From Mycobacterium shigaense (lineage in GTDB: Bacteria; Actinomycetota; Actinomycetes; Mycobacteriales; Mycobacteriaceae), in assembly GCF_002356315.1 (NCBI RefSeq), contig NZ_AP018164.1, positions 2,232,001 through 2,296,000 on the forward strand: a DNA stretch of 64,000 bases, in the 5' to 3' direction. Positions 22,488-34,182 of the stretch are shown one piece after another; position 1 is the stretch's first letter; each line of letters begins with the position of its first letter. Below the pieces are notes generated by a model. It searched no databases, was not told where the DNA came from, and saw nothing but the letters and a program-made list of their open reading frames with translations. Both the position numbers and the translations under genes were made by a program.

Positions 22488-23258
22488 TCAGCCGACGGTG
22501 GCCGGTTCGGAGTCGAGTTCGTCGGGCTGCGACGTGTGTCGGTGACGCCGCCGGTAGTGACGCACCTCGACGAACAGTCCCGTCAGGCCCAACGCGCTCG
22601 TCAGCAGCGAAACCAGCAACAACAGCGGGTCGGGATGTCCCGCCAACGCGTCGCCGAGGAACACCACCGCCGCGGTGCCCGGCAGCAGGCCGGCCAGCGT
22701 GGCGACCGTGTATGGCAACATCCGGACGGCCGAGGCGCCGGCGGCGTAATTGAGCGCCGAGAACGGTATGACGGGAATCAGCCGCAGGGACAGGACAGCC
22801 CGCCAGCCCCGCTCCCGCAGCTGCCGGTCCACCCGGTGGACTGCCCGGTGTCGATGCAGGCGGTTGAGTTGCCAGCCCGCCGCGCGCACCAACGCCGTCG
22901 CGAGGACTGCGCTGACAGTGCTGGCGACCACCGCGATCACGGCGCCCAGAACCGGACCGAACAGCAGCCCGGCCGCAAGCGTGAACGCGGTGCGCGGGAT
23001 GGGCACCACCGTCAAGACGACATGGGCGACCAGGAATGCCAACGGAAACCACGGGCCCACCGATTGCGCCCAGTCACGCAGTTCCACCGCACTGGGCAGC
23101 GGAACGCACAGCGTCACCGCGGCCACGATTGTGATACCGACCACTGCCACAACCGCCTGCGGGCGCGACAACTGGCGTGCGGCCGTGCCCGCCGCTCGTG
23201 CGAGACTGCGCAGCGTGTCGGCGGTTTTCGAGGCGGTAGCACCCGTCACGCCTGTCAA
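22488..23258 (-). CDS. TVP38/TMEM64 (DedA-like/VTT) membrane protein (Rv1491c-like)
   Basis: A 256-residue integral membrane protein with about five or six hydrophobic segments. The VTT-domain signature is visible as VVPIPRTAFTLAAGLLFGP and, later, LRLIPVIPFSALNYAAGAS. Related proteins are thought to move or organise lipids between bilayer leaflets. The start may be TTG 23258 or GTG 23249. It is divergent from mutA, with 185 bases between them. Confidence 0.88.
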   Translation of the reverse strand: MTGVTGATASKTADTLRSLARAAGTAARQLSRPQAVVAVVGITIVAAVTLCVPLPSAVELRDWAQSVGPWFPLAFLVAHVVLTVVPIPRTAFTLAAGLLFGPVLGAVIAVVASTVSAVLATALVRAAGWQLNRLHRHRAVHRVDRQLRERGWRAVLSLRLIPVIPFSALNYAAGASAVRMLPYTVATLAGLLPGTAAVVFLGDALAGHPDPLLLLVSLLTSALGLTGLFVEVRHYRRRHRHTSQPDELDSEPATVG

Positions 23259-23443
23259 GGTTACGGGCCCCGCGTGAATGCACCGTTTCCCGCCGCTGGC
23301 GTTTCGGGGCGCGGTTGCTCCCGACTGGCGCGGCTCGCCGTTTTTTCGCGGCGGGGGCGATCAATTAGCCTCATCAGTGAGTTCCATTCCCAACGCAACC
23401 CGGCACCAGTTGCCGCCAGTTGCTGCGAAAACAGGAGCAGTCG

Positions 23444-25321
23444 GTGTCCATTGACGTACCCGAGCTCGCGGACCTAGAACAGGTTCGCGAGCGCTGGCGT
23501 GGCGCGGTCGCGGGTGTGCTGTCCAAGAGCACCCGGAAAGAACCCGCCGAGCTGGGAGACCAGCCCGAGCAACTGCTGGATGCGGCGACCTACGACGGAT
23601 TCGCGATCCGGCCGCTCTACACGGTGTTCGACGAGCTGCCCGAACCGCCGTTGCCGGGCGAATGGCCTTACGTGCGCGGTGGCGACGCCTCACGTGACGT
23701 CAAGTCCGGCTGGAAGGTCGCCGAAGCGTTCCCGGCCACCCCGGTGCCGGGCGTCGCGGCAGCCGACGTCAACTCGGCGGTGCTTGACGCGCTGAGCAAC
23801 GGCGCCAGCGCCCTGGTCCTGCGGGTCGGCGAGTCGGGTGTGGCGCCCGGCCAGCTGGCGCAGGTGCTCGACGGCGTGTATCTGAGCATGGTGCCGCTGA
23901 TCCTCGAGGCCGGCGACGATTACCCGGCGGCCAGCGACGTCGTGTTCGAGCTGGCGGCCGGGGTGGAGCCGGACCAGCGCGCGACACTGTCGATCGATTT
24001 GGGCGGCGACCCGCTGACCGCATTGCTGAGCCGACGTCCTGCGCCCACGCTCGACGACGTGGTCGCGGCTGCCGGGCGGGCCGCCGCTCACCGCGGCGTG
24101 CGCGCGATCACCGTCGAGGGGCCCGCCTTCCACAATCTCGGCGCCAACGCGACGTGGGAGCTCGCCGCCGGCGTCGCCGCCGCGGTGAGCTACCTGCGAC
24201 TGCTCACCGAATCGGGCCTGCCGATCGGGGAGGCGTTGCGGCAGATCAGTTTCCGGTTCGCCGCCGATGACGATCAGTTCATGACGATCGCTAAGTTCCG
24301 GGCGGCGCGCAACTTGTGGGCACGGGTCGCCGAGGTCGTCGGCGACCCGGATGCGGGGGCGGCCGTCATCCACGCCGAGACCTCACTGCCGATGATGACG
24401 CAGCGCGATCCCTGGGTGAACATGCTGCGCTGCACGCTGGCCGCTTTCGGCGCGGGTGTCGGTGGTGCGGACTCCTTGCTGGTGTTCCCGTTCGACGTGG
24501 CGATCGACGGTGGATTCCCGGACGTAGCAACCAGTTTCACTCGCCGCATCGCGCGCAACACGCAGCTGCTGCTGCTGGAGGAGTCGCACGTGGGACGCGT
24601 GCTGGATCCGGCCGGGGGTTCGTGGTTCGTCGAGGACCTCACCGTGCGGCTGGCCGAGCAGGCCTGGCAGCATTTCCAGGCCATCGAGGCGCGCGGCGGG
24701 TTCACCGACGCGCGGGATTTCATTGCCGACCAGATCGCCGAGATCGCTGCCCGCCGCAGCGACGACATCGCGCATCGCCGGACCGCGATCACCGGTATCA
24801 ACGAATTTCCCAACCTCACTGAACCTCCTCTGCCGCAAAGCGATTCGTCGTACTCGCCACTGGCCGCGGGCAGCCTGGTGCGTTATGCCGCGGAATTCGA
24901 GGCGCTGCGCGACCGGTCGGACGCCTACCTGGCTGCCACCGGTTCGCGCCCGCGTGCGCTGCTGCTTCCGGTGGGGCCGCTGGCGGAAAACAACATCCGC
25001 GCGACGTTCGCCTCGAACCTGTTGGCGTCGGGGGGTGTTGAGGCGATCAACCCGGGAACGGTCGACGCCGCGGGCGTTGCGGCGGCGGTGGCTGAAGCGG
25101 GCTCGCCGGCGGTGGTGGTCATCTGCGGCACCGACAAGCGCTATCAGGACGAAGCCTCCGGCATCGTGCAGGCGGCGCGTGAGTCCGGCGTTTCGCGGGT
25201 GTACCTGGCCGGACCCGAAAAGGCCGTGGCCGATGCCGAGCATCGGCCCGACCAATTTCTGACCGCGAAAATCAATGCGGTCGAAGCTCTGTCGGATCTG
25301 CTGACGAGGTTGGGGGCGTAG
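23444..25321 (+). CDS. mutA: Methylmalonyl-CoA mutase small (beta) subunit
   Basis: A 625-residue subunit of the adenosylcobalamin-dependent mutase that interconverts methylmalonyl-CoA and succinyl-CoA; it dimerises with MutB and carries no complete cobalamin site. Mutase-barrel blocks are [11 protein letters not shown], the METS-like [17 protein letters not shown] and the [15 protein letters not shown] segment with GGSWFVE. The GTG at 23444 follows AGGAG; a start at 23420 lacks support. mutB follows 5 bases downstream. In mycobacteria this pathway links propionate and cholesterol breakdown to methyl-branched lipid precursors. Confidence 0.95.
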   Translation: MSIDVPELADLEQVRERWRGAVAGVLSKSTRKEPAELGDQPEQLLDAATYDGFAIRPLYTVFDELPEPPLPGEWPYVRGGDASRDVKSGWKVAEAFPATPVPGVAAADVNSAVLDALSNGASALVLRVGESGVAPGQLAQVLDGVYLSMVPLILEAGDDYPAASDVVFELAAGVEPDQRATLSIDLGGDPLTALLSRRPAPTLDDVVAAAGRAAAHRGVRAITVEGPAFHNLGANATWELAAGVAAAVSYLRLLTESGLPIGEALRQISFRFAADDDQFMTIAKFRAARNLWARVAEVVGDPDAGAAVIHAETSLPMMTQRDPWVNMLRCTLAAFGAGVGGADSLLVFPFDVAIDGGFPDVATSFTRRIARNTQLLLLEESHVGRVLDPAGGSWFVEDLTVRLAEQAWQHFQAIEARGGFTDARDFIADQIAEIAARRSDDIAHRRTAITGINEFPNLTEPPLPQSDSSYSPLAAGSLVRYAAEFEALRDRSDAYLAATGSRPRALLLPVGPLAENNIRATFASNLLASGGVEAINPGTVDAAGVAAAVAEAGSPAVVVICGTDKRYQDEASGIVQAARESGVSRVYLAGPEKAVADAEHRPDQFLTAKINAVEALSDLLTRLGA

Positions 25322-25326
25322 CCGCG

Positions 25327-27591
<2,265 letters not shown>

Positions 27592-27620
27592 TGACCGGCA
27601 ATCGCTCCCGCGGGCGGACC

Positions 27621-27656
27621 GCCGTGGCGGAATTCTGCTCGATTTCTCGCCACGGC
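27621..27656 (+). terminator. Hairpin between mutB and meaB
   Basis: GCCGTGGCG (27621-27629) is a perfect inverted match to CGCCACGGC (27648-27656) with an 18-base loop. It begins 30 bases after the mutB stop and has no T-tail. It may act as a terminator or attenuator, or be a relic of an insertion site, since M. tuberculosis has mazEF4 at this place. Confidence 0.45.
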
Positions 27657-27687
27657 GTTAAGAGCGACGGACTTGGAGGCAAGCGAC

Positions 27688-28665
27688 GTGGCTGACACCG
27701 TCGGCAAACTCGCCGCTGCTGTTCGTGCCGGCGACCGGGCGGCGCTGCCGCGAGCGATCACGTTGCTCGAGTCCACCCGCGCCGACCATCGCGACCAGGC
27801 GCAGCAGCTGCTGCTGGAGCTGCTGCCCGACGCCGGAAACGCGCATCGGGTGGGCATCACCGGCGTCCCCGGCGTCGGCAAGTCCACCACCATCGAGTCG
27901 CTGGGCATGCACCTGATCGAGCAAGGGCACCGGGTGGCGGTGTTGGCGGTCGACCCGTCGTCCACCCGTACCGGTGGCTCGATCCTCGGGGACAAGACGC
28001 GCATGTCGCGCCTGGCGGTACAGCCGGATGCTTACATCCGCCCGTCACCCACGTCGGGAACCTTGGGCGGTGTAGCAAAGGCGACAAGGGAGACGATCGT
28101 CCTGCTGGAGGCGGCCGGATTCGACGTGATCCTGATCGAGACCGTGGGTGTGGGACAGTCCGAGGTGGCGGTGGCCAACATGGTCGACACCTTCATTCTG
28201 CTGACTTTGGCGCGCACCGGCGATCAGCTGCAGGGCATTAAGAAGGGGGTGCTGGAACTGGCCGACATCGTGGTGGTGAACAAGGCCGACGGCAAGCATC
28301 TGCCCGACGCGCGTGCCGCTGCCCGCGAGCTGTCTTCGGCCATCCGGCTGATCTATCCGCGCGAAACATTCTGGCGTCCACCGGTTCTCACGATGAGCGC
28401 CGTCGAGGGCTCGGGTTTGGCCGAGATGTGGGAGACCGTCGAGCGCCATCGCAAGGTGCTGACCCAGGCCGGCGAGTTCGACGCGCGGCGGCGCGCTCAG
28501 CAAGTGGATTGGACCTGGCAGATGGTTCGCGACACCGTGTTGGACCGGGTGCTGTCCAACCCCGCCGTGCGCAAGATTCGTGCCGACGTGGAGAGGCGGG
28601 TCAAGGCGGGGGAGCTGACTCCGGCGATGGCGGCCCAGCAAATACTAGACGCCGCGTCGCGCTAA
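27688..28665 (+). CDS. meaB: MeaB/ArgK-type GTPase, methylmalonyl-CoA mutase chaperone
   Basis: A 325-residue G3E-family GTPase that gates cofactor loading and protects MutAB from inactivation. The P-loop GVPGVGKST is at residues 59-67, followed by VDPSSTRTGGSILGDKTRM, the ETVGVGQSE switch and the base-recognition motif NKAD. The C-terminal helices AGELTPAMAAQQIL match the dimerisation arm of the family. The GTG at 27688 has GGAGG eight bases upstream and is preferred to a TTG at 27673. The older name ArgK (arginine transport kinase) is a misnomer. Confidence 0.95.
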   Translation: MADTVGKLAAAVRAGDRAALPRAITLLESTRADHRDQAQQLLLELLPDAGNAHRVGITGVPGVGKSTTIESLGMHLIEQGHRVAVLAVDPSSTRTGGSILGDKTRMSRLAVQPDAYIRPSPTSGTLGGVAKATRETIVLLEAAGFDVILIETVGVGQSEVAVANMVDTFILLTLARTGDQLQGIKKGVLELADIVVVNKADGKHLPDARAAARELSSAIRLIYPRETFWRPPVLTMSAVEGSGLAEMWETVERHRKVLTQAGEFDARRRAQQVDWTWQMVRDTVLDRVLSNPAVRKIRADVERRVKAGELTPAMAAQQILDAASR

Positions 28666-28728
28666 CGGAACGGTCAATTATTGAAGTTCTGCACTTGGGC
28701 ACTGTGAAATCGAAGTAAATTCGAAAGT

Positions 28729-30015
28729 GTGACGGCAGACACTCGGGTCGATCTCCGCGCGGTCCCTTCTCGCGATGCCCCTGACGCAGGTCATCGTGTG
28801 TCCGGCGCGGCGGACCCAAACTTTTCCTGCGTCGTTCGTGGATTCTCGAGCCTGTTCCCGGGTCGGCGCTTCGGCGGCGGCGCCCTGGCGGTCTATCTCG
28901 ACGGCCAGCCGGTCGTGGATGTGTGGACCGGCTGGTCGGACCGGGCTGGGCAGGTGCCGTGGACGGCCGACCGCGCGCCCATGGTCTTCTCGGCCACCAA
29001 GGGCATGGCCTCGACGGTCATCCACCGGCTCGTCGATCGCGGGCTGATCGACTACGAGGCTCCGGTCGCCGAGTACTGGCCGGAATTCGGGGCCAACGGA
29101 AAGTCCGGGCTGACCGTGCGCGACGTGATGAGGCACCGGGCCGGCTTGTCGGGGTTGCGTGGAGCCACCCAGGAGGAGCTGCTGGACCACGTCCGCATGG
29201 AAGAACGCTTGGCCGCGGCCCCGCCCGGCCGTTTCCTCGGCAAACCTGCCTACCACGCGCTGACCTTCGGCTGGCTGATGTCCGGCTTGGCCCGGGCCGT
29301 GACCGGGAAGGGCATGCGTGAGCTGATTCGCCAGGAACTGGCCGGCCCGCTGGGCACCGACGGTCTACACCTCGGCCGGCCGCCCGCCGACGCGCCGACG
29401 CGGGTGGCCCAGATCATCATGCCGCAGAACATCATTGCCAACCCGCTGCTCAGTTCGCTGTCGCGAAAGGTGGCTTCGGAGCTCTCCGGCGGGTTCCGCG
29501 CGATCTACTTCCAGGGCGTCATGGCTGCGGTGCAGGGTGAGATTCCGCTGCTCGACGCCGAGATGCCGGCGGCGAACGGAGTGGCGACCGCCCGGGGCCT
29601 GGCGCGGATGTACGGCGCCATCGCCAACGGCGGTGAGATCGACGGCACCCGCCTGCTCTCCCGGGAGACCGTCGCCGGACTGACGGGGCGCCGCAGCCTC
29701 AAGCGGGACCGCAACGTCCTCGTGCCGTTGTCGTTTCACCTGGGCTATCACAGCGTGCCGTTCGGCAACGTCGTGCCGGGCTTCGGGCACGTCGGGATGG
29801 GCGGCTCGTTCGGTTGGGCTGACCCGGCCAGCGGGCTGGCTTTCGCCTTTGTGCACAACCGGCTGCTGTCCCCGTTCCTGGCGCTGGATCACTCGGGAGT
29901 GGCCACGCTGGGGTACCTGTTGCGAGCCGGCGTCGCGAAAGCCCGCAAACGTGGCTTCCGGCCCGTCAACGAGTTCGGATCGGCGTGCCCCGAGCCGGGA
30001 GCCGTCGCGGGCTGA
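28729..30015 (+). CDS. lipL: Beta-lactamase-like serine esterase LipL
   Basis: A 428-residue class C beta-lactamase-fold hydrolase (family VIII esterase type). The catalytic Ser88-x-x-Lys91 lies in FSATKG and Tyr175 in the YHALTFGW segment. A C-terminal GHVGMGGSFGWADP replaces the KTG-like triad. It probably hydrolyses short acyl esters or lipids; no signal peptide is seen. The GTG at 28729 begins 63 bases past meaB, as in M. tuberculosis (Rv1496-Rv1497). It marks the end of the conserved backbone before the glycolipid locus. Confidence 0.9.
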   Translation: MTADTRVDLRAVPSRDAPDAGHRVSGAADPNFSCVVRGFSSLFPGRRFGGGALAVYLDGQPVVDVWTGWSDRAGQVPWTADRAPMVFSATKGMASTVIHRLVDRGLIDYEAPVAEYWPEFGANGKSGLTVRDVMRHRAGLSGLRGATQEELLDHVRMEERLAAAPPGRFLGKPAYHALTFGWLMSGLARAVTGKGMRELIRQELAGPLGTDGLHLGRPPADAPTRVAQIIMPQNIIANPLLSSLSRKVASELSGGFRAIYFQGVMAAVQGEIPLLDAEMPAANGVATARGLARMYGAIANGGEIDGTRLLSRETVAGLTGRRSLKRDRNVLVPLSFHLGYHSVPFGNVVPGFGHVGMGGSFGWADPASGLAFAFVHNRLLSPFLALDHSGVATLGYLLRAGVAKARKRGFRPVNEFGSACPEPGAVAG

Positions 30016-30119
30016 GCCTCGTGTTGGCGCTTCAGGTGTGGAGAGCCCGGCTTGTGACCTTCGTCGCCGGGGCCTGAATCCGGGTACCGGCGAGCCCAAC
30101 TGATAAGGACAATGTTGTG

Positions 30120-30287
30120 ATGACCGAAGTACGAGAGGGTGTTCGGTCGAGCCAGCGCGTTGCCGATATTGACCTCGACAAATTCGGCGGCGCCGCCTGC
30201 GCGGATGAGTTCAAAGTCGCCCGCATGGCCCCCGAACTAGGCATAATTGCCGCGGCCCCTGACGCCCCCTCAGCGCATGACGAATGA
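30120..30287 (+). CDS. Possible small protein, 55 residues
   Basis: A short frame from ATG 30120 (GTG 30117 directly before it) with AAGGAC upstream, ending 16 bases before the first glycosyltransferase. The product is soluble and mixed in composition (MTEVREGVRSSQRVAD onwards) with no family I recognise. The spacing suggests it is translated with the glycosyltransferase, but it may be chance. Confidence 0.3.
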   Translation: MTEVREGVRSSQRVADIDLDKFGGAACADEFKVARMAPELGIIAAAPDAPSAHDE

Positions 30288-30303
30288 AAGGCCGGGACCG
30301 GCG

Positions 30304-31581
30304 ATGAAATTTGCCTTGACGTGTTATGGAACGCGTGGCGATATCGAGCCGTCAGTGGCGGTCGGCCGGGAGCTGTTGCGCCGCGGTCACGAGGTGCGCA
30401 TGGGGGTCCCGCCCGATTTGGTCGGCTTCAGCGAGGCGGCCGGGCTCACGGCGGTCACCTATGGCCTGGACACCCAGGCCTGGCTGGAACGGTATCGCAA
30501 CTTCTGGACGTCGTTCTTCGGCAACTTCTGGAAGGTGCAGGAGTTGGTCGGGCTGTGGCGCGAATATTGGGAGCCCGTCGCGCAGTGTTGGGCGGAAATG
30601 AGCAAGACGGCCACGGAACTTGCTGACGGCGCCGACCTGCTGCTGACCAGCCAGAGCTTTCAGGAGCCGGCCGCGAACGTGGCCGAGTACTACGACATCC
30701 CGTTGGCCACGCTGCACAACTTCCCGGTGCGGCCCAATGGTCAGCTCGTTCCCAGCCTGCCGTCGCCGGTGGGGCGCTCCGCTATGACCGCGCTGGACTG
30801 GGTGTTCTGGCGCATGAACAAGAAGGCCGAGGATACGCAGCGCCGCGAACTGGGCTTGCCGAAAGCCACCAGCCCCTCGCCCACCCGGATCGCCGAACGC
30901 GGATCGCTGGAAATCCAGGCATACGACGAGGTCTGCTTCCCCGGGCTGGCGGCCGAATGGGCGAAGTGGGAGGGGCAGCGTCCCTTCATCGGCGCGTTGA
31001 CGATGGAACTGACGACGGACAACGACGACGAGGTCGCGTCCTGGATCGCCGCGGGACCGCCCCCGATCTGCTTCGGCTTCGGGAGCATCGCGGTGGAATC
31101 CGCCGCCGAGACCGTCGCGATGATCAGCGACGTCAGCGCGCAGCTGGGGGAGCGGGCGTTGATCTGCGCCGGCGGCACCGACTTCGGCGGTGTTCGAATT
31201 CCGGAGCACGTCAAGGTGGTCGGACCGGTGAATTACGCGGCCATCTTCCCGGCGTGCCGCGCCGTCGTCCATCACGGAGGTGCTGGTACCACCGCGGCCA
31301 GCATGCGTGCCGGAGTGCCGACGCTCATCCTGTCGACAGGGCCCGATCAGACGTACTGGGGGGTACGGGTCAAGCGACTGAAGGTGGGCACCGCGCGTCG
31401 CTTCTCCGGCGCCACGCGGCAAACGCTCATCACTGACCTGCGTCGGATCCTCGCCCCGGAGTACGTCGCTCGGGCCCGCGAGATCGCCACTCGGATGACC
31501 AAGCCCTCCGAAAGCGTGGCCGATGCAGCGGATCTGGTGGAGAAGTTCGCCGTCTGCTCAGACAAGGCCTGGCTGAAGTAA
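30304..31581 (+). CDS. GT1-type glycosyltransferase, GPL family, copy 1
   Basis: A 425-residue nucleotide-sugar glycosyltransferase of the family containing mycobacterial GtfA, GtfB and RtfA, which add deoxysugars (6-deoxytalose, rhamnose) to glycopeptidolipids. The N-terminal acceptor domain starts MKFALTCYGTRGDIEPS, and the C-terminal donor domain holds HHGGAGTTAASMRAGVP near residues 320-336. The ATG at 30304 is the conserved family start; AAAGG precedes it. Six such paralogs occur in this window. The exact sugar and acceptor cannot be read from sequence. Confidence 0.85.
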   Translation: MKFALTCYGTRGDIEPSVAVGRELLRRGHEVRMGVPPDLVGFSEAAGLTAVTYGLDTQAWLERYRNFWTSFFGNFWKVQELVGLWREYWEPVAQCWAEMSKTATELADGADLLLTSQSFQEPAANVAEYYDIPLATLHNFPVRPNGQLVPSLPSPVGRSAMTALDWVFWRMNKKAEDTQRRELGLPKATSPSPTRIAERGSLEIQAYDEVCFPGLAAEWAKWEGQRPFIGALTMELTTDNDDEVASWIAAGPPPICFGFGSIAVESAAETVAMISDVSAQLGERALICAGGTDFGGVRIPEHVKVVGPVNYAAIFPACRAVVHHGGAGTTAASMRAGVPTLILSTGPDQTYWGVRVKRLKVGTARRFSGATRQTLITDLRRILAPEYVARAREIATRMTKPSESVADAADLVEKFAVCSDKAWLK

Positions 31582-31802
31582 TTATCAACACCGGCCGTTT
31601 CGGCGGTCTGCGATTTGAAGTCCGTAACATTTTGCGGGAACGACGTCGATCAGGCGGTTTATCGATCCGTGCGTTTGCTGCGCCGTAACACCGGGTAATA
31701 CCTACCGAATATCGGTCGAAGTCAATTTGCGAATGCCCCACTTCAGCGTGCAAAACATACATACTTTCATTGGGGGTCGAGCATGACCGGAGGGTGGGAT
31801 TT

Positions 31803-33113
31803 ATGCGTCTGAAGATTGTGCTTGCGAGTTATGGCACGCGTGGCGATATCGAACCGTGCATCGCAATTGGCCATGAGTTGCTGCGCCGTGGGCACGACGT
31901 GCGAATGGCCGTTCCACCCGACCTGGTCGGGTTCGTCGAGTCCGCCGGCCTGGCAGCGGTGCCGTACGGCGAGGAGACCCAGGCGTGGCTGGATGGGCAT
32001 CGCAATTTCTGGACGTCGTTGTTGCGCAACTTCTGGCGGGTCGGGCGCGCGGCCGGGTTGCTGCACGAGGTCTGGGAATTGGCGACCACCTGCTGGGAGA
32101 CCGCTAGTTCCGTGCTGCTCTCGCTGGCCGAGGGGGCTGACCTGTTGCTCACCGGCCTTGGTTACGCAGAGCCCGCTGGCAATGTCGCGGAATATTACGA
32201 CATTCCCCTGGCGACGTTGCATTACTTTCCCGCACGGCCCAACGGGCAGGTCATCGGACCGTTGCCCTCGTTTGTGGGCCGTGCCGCGATGAAGGTGATC
32301 GACTGGACGCAATGGCGGGTGCTCAAGCGCGTCGAGGACGCGCAGCGCCGGGAATTAGGGCTGCCGAAGGCCAAAACCGCCTCGTCGCGACGGATTGCCA
32401 AGCGCGAAGCGCTGGAGATCCAGGCTTACGAAGAACTTTGCTTTCCGGGTTTGGCGGCTGAATGGACCAAATGGGGGGACCGGAGGCCCTTTGTCGGCGG
32501 GTTGACGATGGAGTTCGCGACCGACGCCGACGACGAGGTGGCCTCGTGGATTGCCGCGGGCACACCGCCGATCTACTTCGGCTTTGGCAGCATGCCGGTC
32601 CAATCTCCCGCCGACACGGTCGCCATGATCAGCGCGACATGCGCGCAGCTGGGTGAACGGGCGCTGATCTGCGCCGGTTGGAGCGACTTCAGCGACGTCC
32701 CGATGGCGGACCACGTCAAGGTGGTCAGTGCTGTGAACCACGCGGCGATTTTCCCGATCTGCCGGGCGGTCGTGCACCACGGTGGTGCCGGCACCACCGC
32801 CGCGAGCCTGCGCGCCGGGGTCCCGACGCTGGTCCTGTCCATGCTGGGCGATCAGCCGATCTGGGGAGCCCAGATCAAACGATTAAAAGTGGGGACCACC
32901 CGCCGTTTCTCGACCACCACCCAGGAGACGCTGGCCGCCGATCTGCGTCAAATCCTCGAGCCCGAGTGTGCCGTGCGTGCCCGGAATATCGCCATCGAGA
33001 TGACCAAACCCGCGGAAAGCGTCGGCGACACTGCAGATCTGTTGGAGAAGTTCGCCCGATCGAGGCGGGCTGCCGGATCGACGGGCGCCCGTAAAGTCCA
33101 CGGTGAGGCGTGA
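31803..33113 (+). CDS. GT1-type glycosyltransferase, GPL family, copy 2
   Basis: A 436-residue paralog of the preceding gene. It begins MRLKIVLASYGTRGDIEPC and has the donor-site HHGGAGTTAASLRAGVP. The ATG at 31803 follows GGAGGG with eight bases of spacing. The 221-base gap before it is somewhat AT-rich and probably carries its own promoter. A basic tail (RSRRAAGSTGARK) distinguishes it from the other copies. It is convergent with a methyltransferase. Confidence 0.85.
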   Translation: MRLKIVLASYGTRGDIEPCIAIGHELLRRGHDVRMAVPPDLVGFVESAGLAAVPYGEETQAWLDGHRNFWTSLLRNFWRVGRAAGLLHEVWELATTCWETASSVLLSLAEGADLLLTGLGYAEPAGNVAEYYDIPLATLHYFPARPNGQVIGPLPSFVGRAAMKVIDWTQWRVLKRVEDAQRRELGLPKAKTASSRRIAKREALEIQAYEELCFPGLAAEWTKWGDRRPFVGGLTMEFATDADDEVASWIAAGTPPIYFGFGSMPVQSPADTVAMISATCAQLGERALICAGWSDFSDVPMADHVKVVSAVNHAAIFPICRAVVHHGGAGTTAASLRAGVPTLVLSMLGDQPIWGAQIKRLKVGTTRRFSTTTQETLAADLRQILEPECAVRARNIAIEMTKPAESVGDTADLLEKFARSRRAAGSTGARKVHGEA

Positions 33114-33144
33114 GCGCTTTGTCTAGTCGCTAAAGGCGATGCCG

Positions 33145-33822
33145 CTATTGCGGCGTGTCGCTGAAAACATATCGTCCTAAAGCCCAGCTTCTTTTCCCGG
33201 GCGGTTCCATCACCTCGACAGCTTTGCCATCCTTGAATAATTCATCCTGGCGGATGATTCCTTTCTGAATAGCGTCCGTCCAGGCCTGAGCGGGCCCCTT
33301 GCCCCAATTGAGCCAGGGGGTGAGATCGTCCATGACCACAACGGTTTTCTCCGTGCAGAGTGGTTTCACGTTCAGTATGTCGGTCTTGGCAACCTCGTAT
33401 TCGTGGCCACCGTCTATGAAGAAGAGGTCGAACCGCAGCTCCGGATTTTTGGCCGCGAATTCCGGGACGACCTTGGTCGAGTCCCCGTAGATCAGGGTGT
33501 GCCTGCCCGGAAACCGCTTGTCGATAAGCTTTTTCGCGAATTTCGTGCCACGATGCCCGCCCAGATCAAAGGAGATGACCTTGGTCTCGGGGTGCGCGAG
33601 GAGAAAGGCGTAACTCGAAAATCCGACGTTGAAACCTATTTCTCCGATCAAGCGCGCGTTCGTGCGCTGCACCGTGGTTGCCAGACAGAGCAGCTCTTCT
33701 CGTGAACTCGATCCTTCGGTCAGTAAGTTGCCCCTTGGCAAAAGGTATCGAATGATATCGAATTCGATCTTTCTCATGTCCTTGAGGGAAAGAGAAGATG
33801 ACGACGACTGGCTGACCGCCAT
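33145..33822 (-). CDS. Class I SAM-dependent methyltransferase (Methyltransf_24-like)
   Basis: A 225-residue protein from the ATG at 33822. SAM-binding motif I reads IGEIGFNVGFSSYAFL, then VISFDLGG, FDLFFIDGGHEYE and VVVMDDL, typical of the Methyltransf_24 group, many of which O-methylate sugars. The open frame extends to 33939 and adds 39 protein-like residues with an ATG of its own, so the start is uncertain. It is more AT-rich than the flanking glycosyltransferases. It likely methylates a hydroxyl of the glycolipid sugars; the position is unknown. Confidence 0.75.
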   Translation of the reverse strand: MAVSQSSSSSLSLKDMRKIEFDIIRYLLPRGNLLTEGSSSREELLCLATTVQRTNARLIGEIGFNVGFSSYAFLLAHPETKVISFDLGGHRGTKFAKKLIDKRFPGRHTLIYGDSTKVVPEFAAKNPELRFDLFFIDGGHEYEVAKTDILNVKPLCTEKTVVVMDDLTPWLNWGKGPAQAWTDAIQKGIIRQDELFKDGKAVEVMEPPGKRSWALGRYVFSDTPQ

Positions 33823-34182
33823 ATGAGTGTGTCCTAACCTGTATTCGGCGAAGCAATACGTGACAACGTACTGGACCGAAACAGCCCCAGTGGCTATTTT
33901 GTCGATCCGCGTCATCCATTTTGGTCGGGTGCCGCACACCGGCGTGTTGAGGCTGGTCTAACCAAATTCGCCCCGGTACCCTGGCTTCCCTAGGGGAGTT
34001 CCCGGCCGTAAAGGGCAGATGGTCGTTGCGTCCCGCTGCCAGGGACGAGCCGTCGCTCGCACGACCCCGGCAATCCAGCATGTCGCGGTGAAGGGGGGCG
34101 AATGTCAGTCGACAGCCCGCGGACCGGAGATAATGTACGCAGGTTGCCTTACCTACTTAACAGCTGAAAGGCTAGGACCACA
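33823..34182. other. Intergenic region before glycosyltransferase copy 3
   Basis: About 360 bases between the divergent methyltransferase and glycosyltransferase. The first 117 may code for an N-terminal extension of the methyltransferase. The remainder shows no small gene. AAAGG just before 34183 is the ribosome-binding site of copy 3. Confidence 0.4.

Noticed and set aside
34141..34154. AGGTTGCCTTACCT resembling an IdeR/MntR box
   Set aside because: It is one base shorter than the core site with several mismatches; not enough to call.
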